DNA of 64,000 nt from positions 434,001-498,000 of the forward strand of contig NZ_JAJNEL010000001.1 of NCBI RefSeq assembly GCF_029428675.1. Direction: 5' to 3'. The notes beneath the pieces are model-generated. The model made no database searches, was not told where the DNA came from, and was given only the letters and a program-made list of their open reading frames with translations. Made by a program: the position numbers and the translations under genes. Below, piece after piece: positions 57,323 through 64,000 of this stretch. The first letter of the stretch is position 1. Each line of letters begins with the position of its first letter. Origin of the DNA: Streptomyces sp. JH14 (GTDB lineage Bacteria > Actinomycetota > Actinomycetes > Streptomycetales > Streptomycetaceae).

Positions 57323-57945
57323 GGACGGTGTCCTACATGGTGAGTTCGAGGAGCCGTTTGTAGCAGCAGAGGGCTGCGGCGAGGCCGAGAAAGGCCAGGT
57401 AGTTGGCGGGTTGGCGCTCGTAACGGGGGCTGAGTCTGCGGTAGCCCGTCAGCCACGACGTCGTCCGTTCGATCACCCATCTGCGGCGCCCTAATCGTTC
57501 GCTGGACTCGACACCCTTGCGGGCGATGCGGACCCCGATGTGCTTGCCCCAGAGCCATCGCCGTAGGTGAGGGATGTCGTAGGCCTTGTCGGCGTGAAGG
57601 CGTTGTGGCTTGAAGTAGCGTCCGCGGTAGGGGTCATGTCTCGTTTGATGACCCTCGACCATGAGTTTCAGCGCGAGGTTGTCGTGGACGTTGGCGGCGG
57701 AGAGACCGACGATGAGGGGCAGGCCGTTCGCGTCCGACAGGACGTGCATCTTGGAACCCGGCTTGCCCCGATCCACGGGGCTCGAACCTGTGTGTTCGCC
57801 CCCTTCCGCCGCCCTGCGGCCGCACCCGATCCGCCGGAATCAACGGCCTGGCGATCTCCCACAGCCCGTCCGGAACAATCCAACTCCACGTCCCCTGACC
57901 CATGTTGAGGAGCACTACCCAGCCTCACCATGCAGGACACCGTCT
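57323..57945. mobile_element. Internally deleted IS5-type element with intact ends
   Basis: The terminal repeats are ggacggtgtcctacatg (left) and the reverse complement of catgcaggacaccgtct (right), matching at 15 of 17 positions. A TA dinucleotide flanks both sides (57321-57322 and 57946-57947), as expected for a 2-bp target duplication. At 623 bp it is shorter than a normal 850-bp relative because the middle of the transposase is missing. It could still be moved in trans. Confidence 0.8.
57333..57903 (-). pseudogene. IS5-type transposase with internal deletion
   Basis: The N-terminal part starts at ATG 57903 (MGQGTWSWIVPDGLWEIARP) and runs to QGGG. It then jumps, out of frame, to GEHTGSSPVDRGKPGSKMHV and continues to the normal C-terminus ([19 protein letters not shown], then [19 protein letters not shown]). 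About 75 residues that include the first catalytic Asp region are missing. The later DDE parts (HADKAYD, ERTTSW) remain. The protein is not functional. Confidence 0.82.
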
Positions 57946-57946
57946 T

Positions 57947-58431
57947 AGAGATCACCTCAATTGACAGATGAGCTCATCGGTGTAGATGAGCCAGGTCCCC
58001 TTCGTTCACGGGGTAGGGACGTTCACGGGGCAGGAGTTGCCGTGCGGCGTCCAGGTCTCCGTCCTGTACATGCGCGTGGACGGTGTGGGCGAGCGATGTG
58101 ATGTCGGTGATAGAGACGGTCCACTCATCGGCGTAGAGGCGTGCGGCCTCGCCGACGAGACCGAGCTGGAGCGACCGGTGGGCAAGCGGCTGAAGGTGCA
58201 GGTCGCGTTCTGGGTCCCATTGCACTCGGGCCGGAGCCCACTTCAATTGGCGCTTCCACGTGGCACGGTCGGCATGGAGGCCATGCTCGTAGTGGGACAG
58301 GCAAGCGTGTTCCAGTGCCCACTCGAAGCCTTCACGCGAGATCTCGACAGCCAGGACGGTCTCCTGGCCTTCTTTGGCGCCCCACCCGCAGCGGTACATC
58401 ATCCACAGGAACGACGGCTTGATCCATGTCA
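57947..58431. repeat. 485-bp direct repeat, copy 2
   Basis: Same segment as 55644-56128. This copy sits in the intact DUF4291 gene, so it is the likely parent. It begins at the IS boundary. The two copies bracket 1.8 kb containing the CoA-binding gene, two regulator stubs and the IS, so recombination between them would remove all of these. Confidence 0.92.
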
Positions 58432-58603
58432 TCCGGTCCCGCTTCCACACCTCCGGGAAACGGCCCTCCCGGGCCGCCGGCAGGCCAATCTCCTGGGCGT
58501 ACGCCTGGTAGACGGTGACCGTGGAGTCCGTGTGCAGGACTCGAATCTGATATTTGGGTTCTGCCACGGGACCAGAGTGGGCACGCTGTTCCGCGCGCGC
58601 CAT
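57974..58603 (-). CDS. DUF4291 family protein (intact copy)
   Basis: A 209-residue protein with the full DUF4291 pattern: YQIRVLHTDSTVTVYQAYA, RDRMTWIKPSFLWMMYRCG, then LRHACLSHYExG-like (EHACLSHYEHGLHADRATW), RVQWDPERDLHLQPLAHRSL and YADEWTVSITDIT. Function is unknown. The ATG at 58603 gives 12 extra residues; a GTG at 58567 is closer to the usual family start. An IS5 remnant lies five bases upstream, so the native promoter has probably been lost. The 3' two thirds are duplicated at 55671-56128. Confidence 0.9.
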   Translation of the reverse strand: MARAEQRAHSGPVAEPKYQIRVLHTDSTVTVYQAYAQEIGLPAAREGRFPEVWKRDRMTWIKPSFLWMMYRCGWGAKEGQETVLAVEISREGFEWALEHACLSHYEHGLHADRATWKRQLKWAPARVQWDPERDLHLQPLAHRSLQLGLVGEAARLYADEWTVSITDITSLAHTVHAHVQDGDLDAARQLLPRERPYPVNEGDLAHLHR

Positions 58604-58607
58604 CGAA

Positions 58608-58805
58608 TTACCGCGGTGCGAGGCCGCCCAGCCTGCGATAGCAGATAAGGGTGGCGGCGATGCCGACGAAGGCGAGGAAGTGCGCGGCCTTGCGCTCTAC
58701 GGTGCAGTCCCGGTTCTCCCTACGGTGCAGTCCCGGCGCGAGGAAGGCCCACAGTTGGTGGAGCCACGCGGGGCTCGCGGCGACGACTCCGGCGGTAATC
58801 GCCAC
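58608..58805 (-). pseudogene. IS5-type transposase C-terminal remnant
   Basis: The end of the frame, VERKAAHFLAFVGIAATLIC then YRRL, is a typical transposase C-terminus. Before it lies a broken stretch including a 17-bp sequence present twice (58697-58713 and 58720-58736). The DDE core is missing. Confidence 0.6.
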
Positions 58806-58866
58806 TTTCAGCGCGAGTCTGCAGGGCGAGATCCAGTCGGGCCCGCCCGGGAGGCCGGCGGCGGGA

Positions 58867-59325
58867 TCATCCGGCGACCCGGTACCGACTGGTGATCGCG
58901 ACTCGGTTGAACGCGTTCATCACCGTCGCCAGCCAGGCGACCGCCGAGACCTGGTCCGCGGAGAGCACGGCTGCGGCGGCGTCGTAGTCCGCGTCGCCCA
59001 CGTGCCCCTCCGACACGTGCGCGATCGCCTCGGTCAGACGCAGGGCGGCTCGATCGGTCTCGGAGAAGTAGCCGGATTCCTCCCACGCGGGCAGCACCGC
59101 GATCCGGTCCGGGTTCTCGCCCTTCTTGACGGCGTCACGCGTGTGCATCCGGAGGCAGAACGCGCAGCCGTTGATCTGGGACGTGCGGAGCTTCAGCAGT
59201 TCGACCAGGAGCGGGTCGAGGCCCGCCGCGGCGGCGCTCTCCTCCACCGACACGGACAGGGCGAGAAGGGCCTTGTAGCTGGCCGGGTGCTGCTTTCCGA
59301 TGTTGACGCGCTGCTGCTCGGTCAT
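58867..59325 (-). CDS. AhpD-like carboxymuconolactone decarboxylase family protein
   Basis: A 152-residue alkylhydroperoxidase-type protein. The redox motif is CAFCLRMHTRDA with Cys54, Cys57 and His61, as in AhpD, preceded by the usual LLVELLKLRTSQINGC. The ribosome site gaggagtg lies six bases before the ATG. It probably reduces hydroperoxides. It is next to a broken ECF41-like sigma gene on the same strand; ECF41 factors are classically paired with genes of this family, so the sigma gene was its likely regulator. Confidence 0.92.
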   Translation of the reverse strand: MTEQQRVNIGKQHPASYKALLALSVSVEESAAAAGLDPLLVELLKLRTSQINGCAFCLRMHTRDAVKKGENPDRIAVLPAWEESGYFSETDRAALRLTEAIAHVSEGHVGDADYDAAAAVLSADQVSAVAWLATVMNAFNRVAITSRYRVAG

Positions 59326-59411
59326 GGGTCACTCCTCTTGGTGTTGCCTGTCAGGTAAGCCTTGTCGAGAGTTCGCCGTCTCGCACGGCGACGTTCCGGT
59401 CCGGTGACGGC

Positions 59412-59880
59412 TCAGACGAGCGCGGTCTTCTCCGGGTTGAGGACCCTGCGGTACGCGGAGTTCGGACGGTCCTTGATCTCCACTGTGTCCACGGAGAAGA
59501 CCCGGCCTGCCCGGCGGTGCAGGAGCGCCGGCCCGTCGCCGACCTCGACGAGGTCGATGCGGTCCGGACGCCACCGGAGGCCCACCCCCACCATCAGCTC
59601 GGCGATGCGCGCACCGCCGTGGACGAGCTTGCGCGCCGTGAAGATCTCACCGCCGCCGTCGGTGACGTACACGGCCTCCGGATGGAGGAGCCGTACCAGT
59701 CCAGCCAGGTCTCCGGCCCATAGGCGGCGCGGAACGCTGCGAGCAGCCGCTCCTGCCCCGCCCGGGACGCCTGCGGCGTAGCCTGCCTCGCCTTGGCCAC
59801 CTTCCGCCGCGCCCGCGAGGCGAGCCGGCGGGCGACCAGCGCGGAGGCGCCCAGCACTTCGGCGATCCGCGTGAAATGTG
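59412..59880 (-). pseudogene. ECF41/SigJ-like sigma factor, 5'-truncated and frameshifted
   Basis: The N-terminal part visible is sigma4: FTRIAEVLGASALVARRLAS, then RARRKVAKARQA, and the linker QERLLAAFRAAYGPE. A frameshift near 59720 then separates it from the SnoaL part, EAVYVTDGGGEIFTARKLVH to the end NPEKTALV. Restoring the frame gives the expected DLAGLVRLLHPEAVYVTDGG. Sigma2 is absent; upstream of 59880 another gene follows. It cannot make a working sigma factor. Confidence 0.85.
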
Positions 59881-59915
59881 GCGAGACTGCGCGGTCACAC
59901 ACTGCAGAAATGGGA

Positions 59916-60401
59916 TCAGTCGCGCCCCATGCCTCGCTTCACGTACGACGCCAAGGCCGGTGCGTGCGCCACAGCCGTCGCCTGCACATCGGCGAGACTC
60001 TGCTCGGCCAGCGCTCTCCGCCAGGCCACCTCGGCCCGCGCCATGGCACTGTTCACCGCGCACGGCCGACTGAAGCCGCTCTCCGGCACCCGCTCCCCGA
60101 TGGAGCCGCACCGGCGGATCTCGGCGCAGCGGAACACGGGCTCGTCTCCCTCGATGGCGAGCACCACGTCCAGCATGGACACCGCCTCGAGTGGCCGGGC
60201 CAGCCGAAAGCCGCCTCGCGCGCCCGGCACCGACTCGAGCAGGCCGGCCTTGACCAGGTGCTGCAGCTGCTTATTCAGATAGGACGGCGACAAGTCATGA
60301 CCAGCGGCCAGCTGTGCAGTCGTAACCGGCTCCCCGTCGCCCAGCCACGCCAGGTTGAGCAGCATGTGCACTGCCCACTCGACACCCTTACTCGTCCGCA
60401 T
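59916..60401 (-). CDS. Rrf2-family regulator with candidate Fe-S cysteines
   Basis: A 161-residue winged-helix regulator. The N-terminus MRTSKGVEWAVHMLLNLAWL and the recognition region HDLSPSYLNKQLQHLVKAGL are normal for Rrf2. Cys92, Cys98 and Cys114 (VFRCAEIRRCG, then SRPCAV) resemble the IscR/NsrR cluster ligands (92/98/104-type), with the third displaced. This suggests iron-sulfur, NO or redox sensing. The ATG at 60401 lies six bases after a TACTAT -10 box, so the transcript is probably leaderless. A palindrome overlaps that box, pointing to autoregulation. Confidence 0.88.
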   Translation of the reverse strand: MRTSKGVEWAVHMLLNLAWLGDGEPVTTAQLAAGHDLSPSYLNKQLQHLVKAGLLESVPGARGGFRLARPLEAVSMLDVVLAIEGDEPVFRCAEIRRCGSIGERVPESGFSRPCAVNSAMARAEVAWRRALAEQSLADVQATAVAHAPALASYVKRGMGRD

Positions 60402-60404
60402 ATC

Positions 60405-60436
60405 TGGATAGTAAATATCCAATTAGCGCGCGTCAA
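60405..60436 (-). promoter_or_regulatory. Leaderless promoter and palindromic operator of the Rrf2 gene
   Basis: On the minus strand, TTGACG (60431-60436) and TACTAT (60408-60413) are 17 bases apart. The start codon follows the -10 box after only six bases, so transcription should begin at the ATG. The exact inverted repeat TGGATA-gtaaa-TATCCA (60405-60421, plus-strand reading) covers the -10 box and would let the regulator block its own promoter. Confidence 0.7.
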
Positions 60437-60550
60437 AGGCCGGTTGCCGTTGCAGGGCACCCCGCCGCCCCGTCAGCAGATGGATTCCGAGGCGGGCGAC
60501 GCCGTCGACGTCGCCCCCGCCCCACCGGGTCACTCCGGGGGGCGACCGGG

Positions 60551-61528
60551 TCAGTTCACTGGGTCGCGAGCGGCGAGTTGCTGCAGGCATTCGGCGGTGC
60601 CGTCGCGACGGGCGCGCCATAGCCCGTGCTTGGCCAGCAGGCCGTTCGAAACTGTCAGGAGGGTCTTGTACGGTGGCGCGGCCAGGCCCTTGGATGTGTG
60701 TGGGGCGTAGAGGGCGCCTTCATCGGTGACGGTCAGCCAGCCGGTGAGGGTTCGCATGCCGAGTCCGATGCACTGCGGTTGGAAGGCGTGGGCGAGGAAA
60801 CCGGCCCTTCGCCCTCCCGGCGGCAGCAGTCCCGGCGGTACGTCGAGGTGCAGCCCTGTGTCGTCGTGCCCGCTGACCGCTACCGGGACAATGACAGGAA
60901 GGCCGTCTGCGCCCTGGTAGGCCAGAACCCGGTGCGGCAGTCCGCCGATCCGGCGAGCGACCGCGGAGACGTCGACGCGCGGACCTGTACCGTTTTTCGG
61001 CGGCTTCTGCCCGGTCGCCATCTCCGGCCAGTCGGCACCCGTGACCGTCACCGTGCCGCGGGCCGTCAGGTCGGGCCAGACGGCGACACGCTGGATGTCG
61101 ACGTCGACAAAAACGCGCTCTTGGTGATACTCGCGCAGCAGCCAGTCCCAGATCGGCCCGCGCTTGGTCTCCCCGAGGAACGGCTCTGAGGCCTGCCTCA
61201 GTTCCGCGAGGCGCTGCGGTGACGGCTGCAAGTCGACCGACGCGGTGCCCTGCGCGAGTACGTATGAGTTGGTCGCGGCGAAACCGTGCTCCCGCGTGTG
61301 GTACGCGAGTGACACGTGCGGGTTCCGCAGGATGCGCTCCAGCTTCTTCGGGAAGCCGAGCGATGTGGTGAAGCTGACGCGACCTGCCTCCCGGTCTCCG
61401 AGGCCTACCGGAGAGACGCTGGTGACCACTGCGCCCCCGGCCGGGGTGATATACGCGACCGCGACGGTGAGGTCGCCCCTGATGGCGGGATCCGCCGCGT
61501 CCGGCCATCTGACGCGGGCCGGGGTCAC
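60551..61528 (-). CDS. PPOX-type FMN-binding split-barrel protein
   Basis: A 325-residue protein with a pyridoxamine-5'-phosphate-oxidase-like split barrel in the first 150 residues (PVGLGDREAGRVSFTTSLGF, then PKKLERILRNPHVSLAYHTR, VFVDVDIQRVAVWPDL) and a second barrel-like half (residues 185-320). Flavin or F420 binding is likely; substrate unknown. GTG 61528 overlaps the hemerythrin stop (GTGA), so the two are co-translated from the promoter at 62237-62266. Confidence 0.82.
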   Translation of the reverse strand: MTPARVRWPDAADPAIRGDLTVAVAYITPAGGAVVTSVSPVGLGDREAGRVSFTTSLGFPKKLERILRNPHVSLAYHTREHGFAATNSYVLAQGTASVDLQPSPQRLAELRQASEPFLGETKRGPIWDWLLREYHQERVFVDVDIQRVAVWPDLTARGTVTVTGADWPEMATGQKPPKNGTGPRVDVSAVARRIGGLPHRVLAYQGADGLPVIVPVAVSGHDDTGLHLDVPPGLLPPGGRRAGFLAHAFQPQCIGLGMRTLTGWLTVTDEGALYAPHTSKGLAAPPYKTLLTVSNGLLAKHGLWRARRDGTAECLQQLAARDPVN

Positions 61529-62229
61529 GAGCCGGTCCCGCGCAGGACCTGCAGGTCTTCTGTTGCCTGCTGGCGCATCGCGGGGATGAGCGGGCGGACC
61601 GGCTCTGGCAGGGCCGCGAGCATGAGTTCAACCTCCGCAGGCGTACCCACCTCGTGGAGGAATCCGATCATGAGATGCCCGGCCACGGGCGGCGTGGTGG
61701 CGATTACCTGCTGCGAGAATTCCGCCCATTCCGCGGGACTGATGTGGTCGCGCAGCGCAGGGAAAAGGATCGGCTCTTCATGGACCAGGTGACCGTGCAC
61801 CGTGTCGCGTACCGCGACAGCCGCTCGGTGGAGCGCATCCCGGACTCCGTCACCCGTGCCGCCCTTACCCTGACCGGCTCCCGAACCGGCAGTTTCGCCG
61901 GAGCTGTCGTCGGTCCCGTCATCGCTTACCGCGACGGCAGCAAGCCGGTCGAGCGCCTCGTCCAGTCGCTCGTGTTCCCCGCTCAGCTCATCAAGCGCGA
62001 GCGCGGTAGCCGGCACCGCCGCGACAATCCGCGGCCACAGGTCCTCATCCTCGCTCTCGTGGTGATGGCGCAGGTTCACAACGAGGAAGTCGCGCAGCTG
62101 CGCCAGCGCTCTCAGCGGCACCGACGGGCGAACCGCCGCCTCCGCCAGCAGGGTGGTGGCCACTCGGTGGACACCATGGGCGAGTCGGGTCTCGAGGACC
62201 GCGATGGGCTCATTGGAAAGATCCGTCAT
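61525..62229 (-). CDS. Hemerythrin-like (HHE) domain protein
   Basis: A 234-residue four-helix protein. Candidate di-iron ligands are seen in LAHGVHRV, NLRHHHESEDEDLWP, LSGEHERLDEALD and HGHLVHEEPILFPAL. The middle (about residues 105-130) is a Gly/Asp/Ser-rich spacer. Proteins of this kind bind oxygen or nitric oxide. I chose ATG 62229 because it starts eight bases after a good -10 box (leaderless mRNA). ATG 62247 with an upstream GGAG is the alternative if another promoter exists. It is the first gene of a two-gene operon with the split-barrel protein. Confidence 0.86.
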   Translation of the reverse strand: MTDLSNEPIAVLETRLAHGVHRVATTLLAEAAVRPSVPLRALAQLRDFLVVNLRHHHESEDEDLWPRIVAAVPATALALDELSGEHERLDEALDRLAAVAVSDDGTDDSSGETAGSGAGQGKGGTGDGVRDALHRAAVAVRDTVHGHLVHEEPILFPALRDHISPAEWAEFSQQVIATTPPVAGHLMIGFLHEVGTPAEVELMLAALPEPVRPLIPAMRQQATEDLQVLRGTGS

Positions 62230-62236
62230 GTAGTAG

Positions 62237-62272
62237 ACCATATTCATAATAGACTCCTATTGTCAATATAGT
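62237..62272. promoter_or_regulatory. Divergent promoter/operator between hemerythrin and TetR genes
   Basis: Minus strand: TTGACA (62261-62266) and TATGGT (62237-62242) are 18 bases apart and drive the hemerythrin operon. Plus strand: TATAGT (62267-62272) is a good -10 box for the TetR gene. The inverted repeat TATTG-t-CAATA (62258-62268) covers the -35 of one promoter and touches the -10 of the other, so the TetR protein could control both. Confidence 0.65.
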
Positions 62273-62302
62273 GACTTACCGGAGAGGAGGTACAATGCGC
62301 CG

Positions 62303-62926
62303 GTGACCAGCCGGAAGTACAACTCGCCCCGTCGTACCAACTCGGCGGCCGCCACGCGCGAAGCCATCCTGAGTAGCGCGCATACCCTCTTCATGGCCCG
62401 CGGGTACGCCGGGGTGACCATCGGAGAGATCGCGGAGGCCGGAAAGGTTGCCGTGCCCACCGTGTACAGCAGTGTGGGAAACAAGCCGAAAATCTTGACG
62501 GCTTTGCTGGAGCCGGCCCTCACGGACCCGGCCATTGCCGACAACCTTGCCGCGGTCGAGGCCAGCGACGACCCACGCACCGTGGTCGAGCTGACCGCCG
62601 AGGGCACCCGGCTCACGCATGAACGCCACTGGGAGCTCGTGTACGGGCTTTTCTATCGGAATCCGCCCGGCGAACCCGCCGTCCAAGCGGTTCTGGACCG
62701 GGGGGCGGATGACTACGTCCAGGCCCTGACCCGTGTGGCCGACCGCCTCGTGGCGCTCGACGCGCTTCGCGCCGATGTGAGTCCTGCGGAGGCCATTGAC
62801 CTGCTCTTGTTCTATCTGGGCCCGCACGCCTGGATCACGCTCGTCGGCGAACGCGCTTGGCCGTTCGATCGCGCCCAGGCCTGGATCGCCCAGTCCGCCT
62901 GCCAGGCACTGCTGAAGGAGTCCTGA
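62303..62926 (+). CDS. TetR/AcrR family regulator
   Basis: A 207-residue repressor. The helix-turn-helix reads VTIGEIAEAGKVAVPTVYSS (about residues 40-59), preceded by TREAILSSAHTLFMARGYA. The start is GTG 62303. A strong ribosome site (ggagaggagg, 62281-62290) is 12 bases away, too far for that GTG but ideal for ATG 62295, which opens a three-codon frame (ATG CGC CGG TGA) whose stop overlaps the GTG. Translation may therefore couple through this mini-ORF. It is divergent from the hemerythrin operon, its likely target. Confidence 0.9.
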   Translation: MTSRKYNSPRRTNSAAATREAILSSAHTLFMARGYAGVTIGEIAEAGKVAVPTVYSSVGNKPKILTALLEPALTDPAIADNLAAVEASDDPRTVVELTAEGTRLTHERHWELVYGLFYRNPPGEPAVQAVLDRGADDYVQALTRVADRLVALDALRADVSPAEAIDLLLFYLGPHAWITLVGERAWPFDRAQAWIAQSACQALLKES

Positions 62927-63199
62927 GCCTGACAGGCGTGATGCGGGCATGGCGCGATGAGGCTCGACCGGGACGCGGAAGTCCTTCGGGCTCGCCATAG
63001 CGGCGGTGCGGCGATACCGCAGGACGTCCCTCCGTCGATCCGGCTGAAGGCGCGAGATGTTGCGCCGACGGCCGGCTGCGATACATCCAGGCGTAGCGGC
63101 TTTTGCCCCGCGGCACGGTCAAGGAACTGCCGTGGATCTGCTCGGTGTGGAGCCCGAACGGCGGTCGCTGCGCCGTGTTTGTCGCCGATCGGCATGGCG
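62927..63199. other. Region with no recognisable gene
   Basis: About 270 bases of debris after the TetR gene. Nothing assignable. Confidence 0.4.
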
Positions 63200-63262
63200 C
63201 GGTGCCCACTGTCCGTTCGCCGAGTGTCGTCGGCGGGTGTTGTAGCGCGAGGCCCAGCGGAA
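63200..63262 (-). pseudogene. Possible IS3/IS481-type transposase scrap
   Basis: About 20 residues read FRWASRYNTRRRHSANGQW, similar to the YNxxRxHSxLGxxSP motif near the end of IS3 or IS481 integrase-type transposases. Nothing else of the element is visible. Confidence 0.35.
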
Positions 63263-63272
63263 GACCGTCAGC

Positions 63273-64000
63273 TCACCGCACGCGGATACCGGCGCGGAAG
63301 ACTGCCTGTACGTCAAGGATGGCTGCAGGGTCATCCGCGGGGTTACCGGTGACGACCAGAATGTCGGCGTCGGCGCCTGCGGCGATCCGGCCCTTGCGGC
63401 CCTCCACACGACACAGGCGGGCCGCCGAGCTGGTCATGGAAATGAGCGCGTCCAGCGGTGCGGCGCCCAGCCGGGCCAGGTCGGCCACGCCGTGAGGGAG
63501 GACGTTGTGAGGCTTCGCGGGACCGATACCGGCGTCCGTGCCGATGACGACCTTGGCGCCGTGCTTGTGCAGGCTGCTGTAGGTATCCAAGAGAGCATTG
63601 ACAAACACGGCCATGTCCTCGGACAGTTGCAGGGCTACTCCGGGGTCCTGGCCCAGCGTCAGGCTGACGAAGGTTCCCTTCCTCACGATGGTGTCGATGA
63701 GATCGGGGTCCGGGGCGATGCCGTCAGCGGAGAGGAAGGAGACGTGCTCCAAGCTGTCGACGCCCGCTTCGACTGCGTCCCTGATGGCCTGGATGCCGTG
63801 AGCGTGGGCAGCCACCGGCAGCCCGAGGCGGTGTGCTTCGTCCACGACGACACGCAGGTCCTCCAAGCCGTACTGTGACGCGTGCGGCGCCACCGAATCG
63901 GGTGTCATATGGCCGCCACTGGCCATGATCTTGATGACGGCACAGCCGCGGGCGTGATGCTCGCGGACGGCCGCACGAAGCGCTTCGGCGCCCTCGACCT
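63273..64000 (-). CDS. Amidohydrolase family protein (partial at right edge)
   Basis: The frame is open past the right edge; 242 C-terminal codons are visible. It has the metal-dependent hydrolase features HAHGIQAIRDAVEAG (zinc His pair), VDSLEHVSFL, and the late Asp in VVIGTDAGIGPAKPHN, followed by the usual KGRIAAGADADILVV end. It resembles imidazolonepropionase-like or prolidase-type enzymes. The substrate is unknown. The N-terminal HxH motif is outside the window. Confidence 0.88.
   Translation of the reverse strand, partial: VEGAEALRAAVREHHARGCAVIKIMASGGHMTPDSVAPHASQYGLEDLRVVVDEAHRLGLPVAAHAHGIQAIRDAVEAGVDSLEHVSFLSADGIAPDPDLIDTIVRKGTFVSLTLGQDPGVALQLSEDMAVFVNALLDTYSSLHKHGAKVVIGTDAGIGPAKPHNVLPHGVADLARLGAAPLDALISMTSSAARLCRVEGRKGRIAAGADADILVVTGNPADDPAAILDVQAVFRAGIRVR

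Overview
The window is high-GC actinobacterial DNA, almost certainly from a Streptomyces or a close relative. The evidence is strong third-position G/C bias, frequent GTG starts, Tat signal peptides, and protein types typical of the genus: DUF5709, baeRF, PQQ-type Ser/Thr kinase, large LuxR ATPase, lamin-tail secreted protein and SpoIIE-type phosphatase. The mixture of intact metabolic genes with many insertion-sequence scars suggests an accessory region such as a chromosome arm. I saw no rRNA, tRNA, CRISPR array or replication origin. The first gene (amino acid permease) and the last (amidohydrolase) run off the window edges.

Layout. 0-9.2 kb: permease end, KdpD-like membrane protein, DUF5709, GNAT, PfkB kinase, a Tat-exported family 8 polysaccharide lyase, a PP2C phosphatase and an SDR. 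9.3-12.2 kb: a compact cytochrome P450 system (ferredoxin, ferredoxin reductase, P450) read leftward. 12.6-24.5 kb: lamin-tail protein, GT-C-like membrane protein, TetR/saccharopine-dehydrogenase-like pair, pyruvate carboxylase, a WYL regulator overlapping an MFS transporter tail to tail, and an L,D-transpeptidase lipoprotein. 24.8-27.5 kb: a large LuxR-family ATPase regulator. 27.6-30.7 kb: an IS scrapyard around a TPR protein, with two HNH endonuclease remnants and a 55-residue membrane protein. 30.8-33.1 kb: three small enzymes that look like resistance or modification functions (CatB-type acetyltransferase, double GNAT, DHFR-like reductase). 33.2-34.4 kb: gene debris and a perfect 55-bp palindrome. 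34.4-44.1 kb: penicillin acylase family protein, baeRF protein, THEP1-type NTPase, a truncated monooxygenase, and a three-gene operon (secreted phosphoesterase, MFS, beta-propeller-like protein).

44.1-46.2 kb is a second IS scrapyard surrounding an archaeal-type IMP cyclohydrolase. 46.7-51.4 kb carries a PQQ-domain Ser/Thr kinase and an MFS/TetR drug-efflux operon preceded by an inverted-repeat operator. 51.4-52.5 kb holds an IS end abutting an alpha/beta hydrolase that appears to have lost its whole catalytic triad. 53.3-55.2 kb has a tandem SnoaL-like protein and an ECF sigma factor with a SnoaL tail. 55.6-58.8 kb contains two copies of a DUF4291 gene region (485 bp, about 99% identical, 2.3 kb apart). 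Between them lie a CoA-binding protein, an Rrf2 stub, a LuxR stub and an internally deleted IS5-type element. 58.9-62.9 kb is a stress-response block: AhpD-type peroxidase, a broken ECF41-like sigma gene, an Rrf2 regulator with three candidate cluster cysteines, and a hemerythrin/FMN-split-barrel operon divergent from a TetR regulator. Two promoters here look leaderless.

No single stretch can be shown to be a new defence or biosynthetic system from sequence alone. The most unusual items are the triad-less hydrolase, the DUF4291 duplication with its defective IS, the long palindrome, the leaderless promoter/operator modules, and a three-codon mini-ORF that overlaps the start of a TetR gene.
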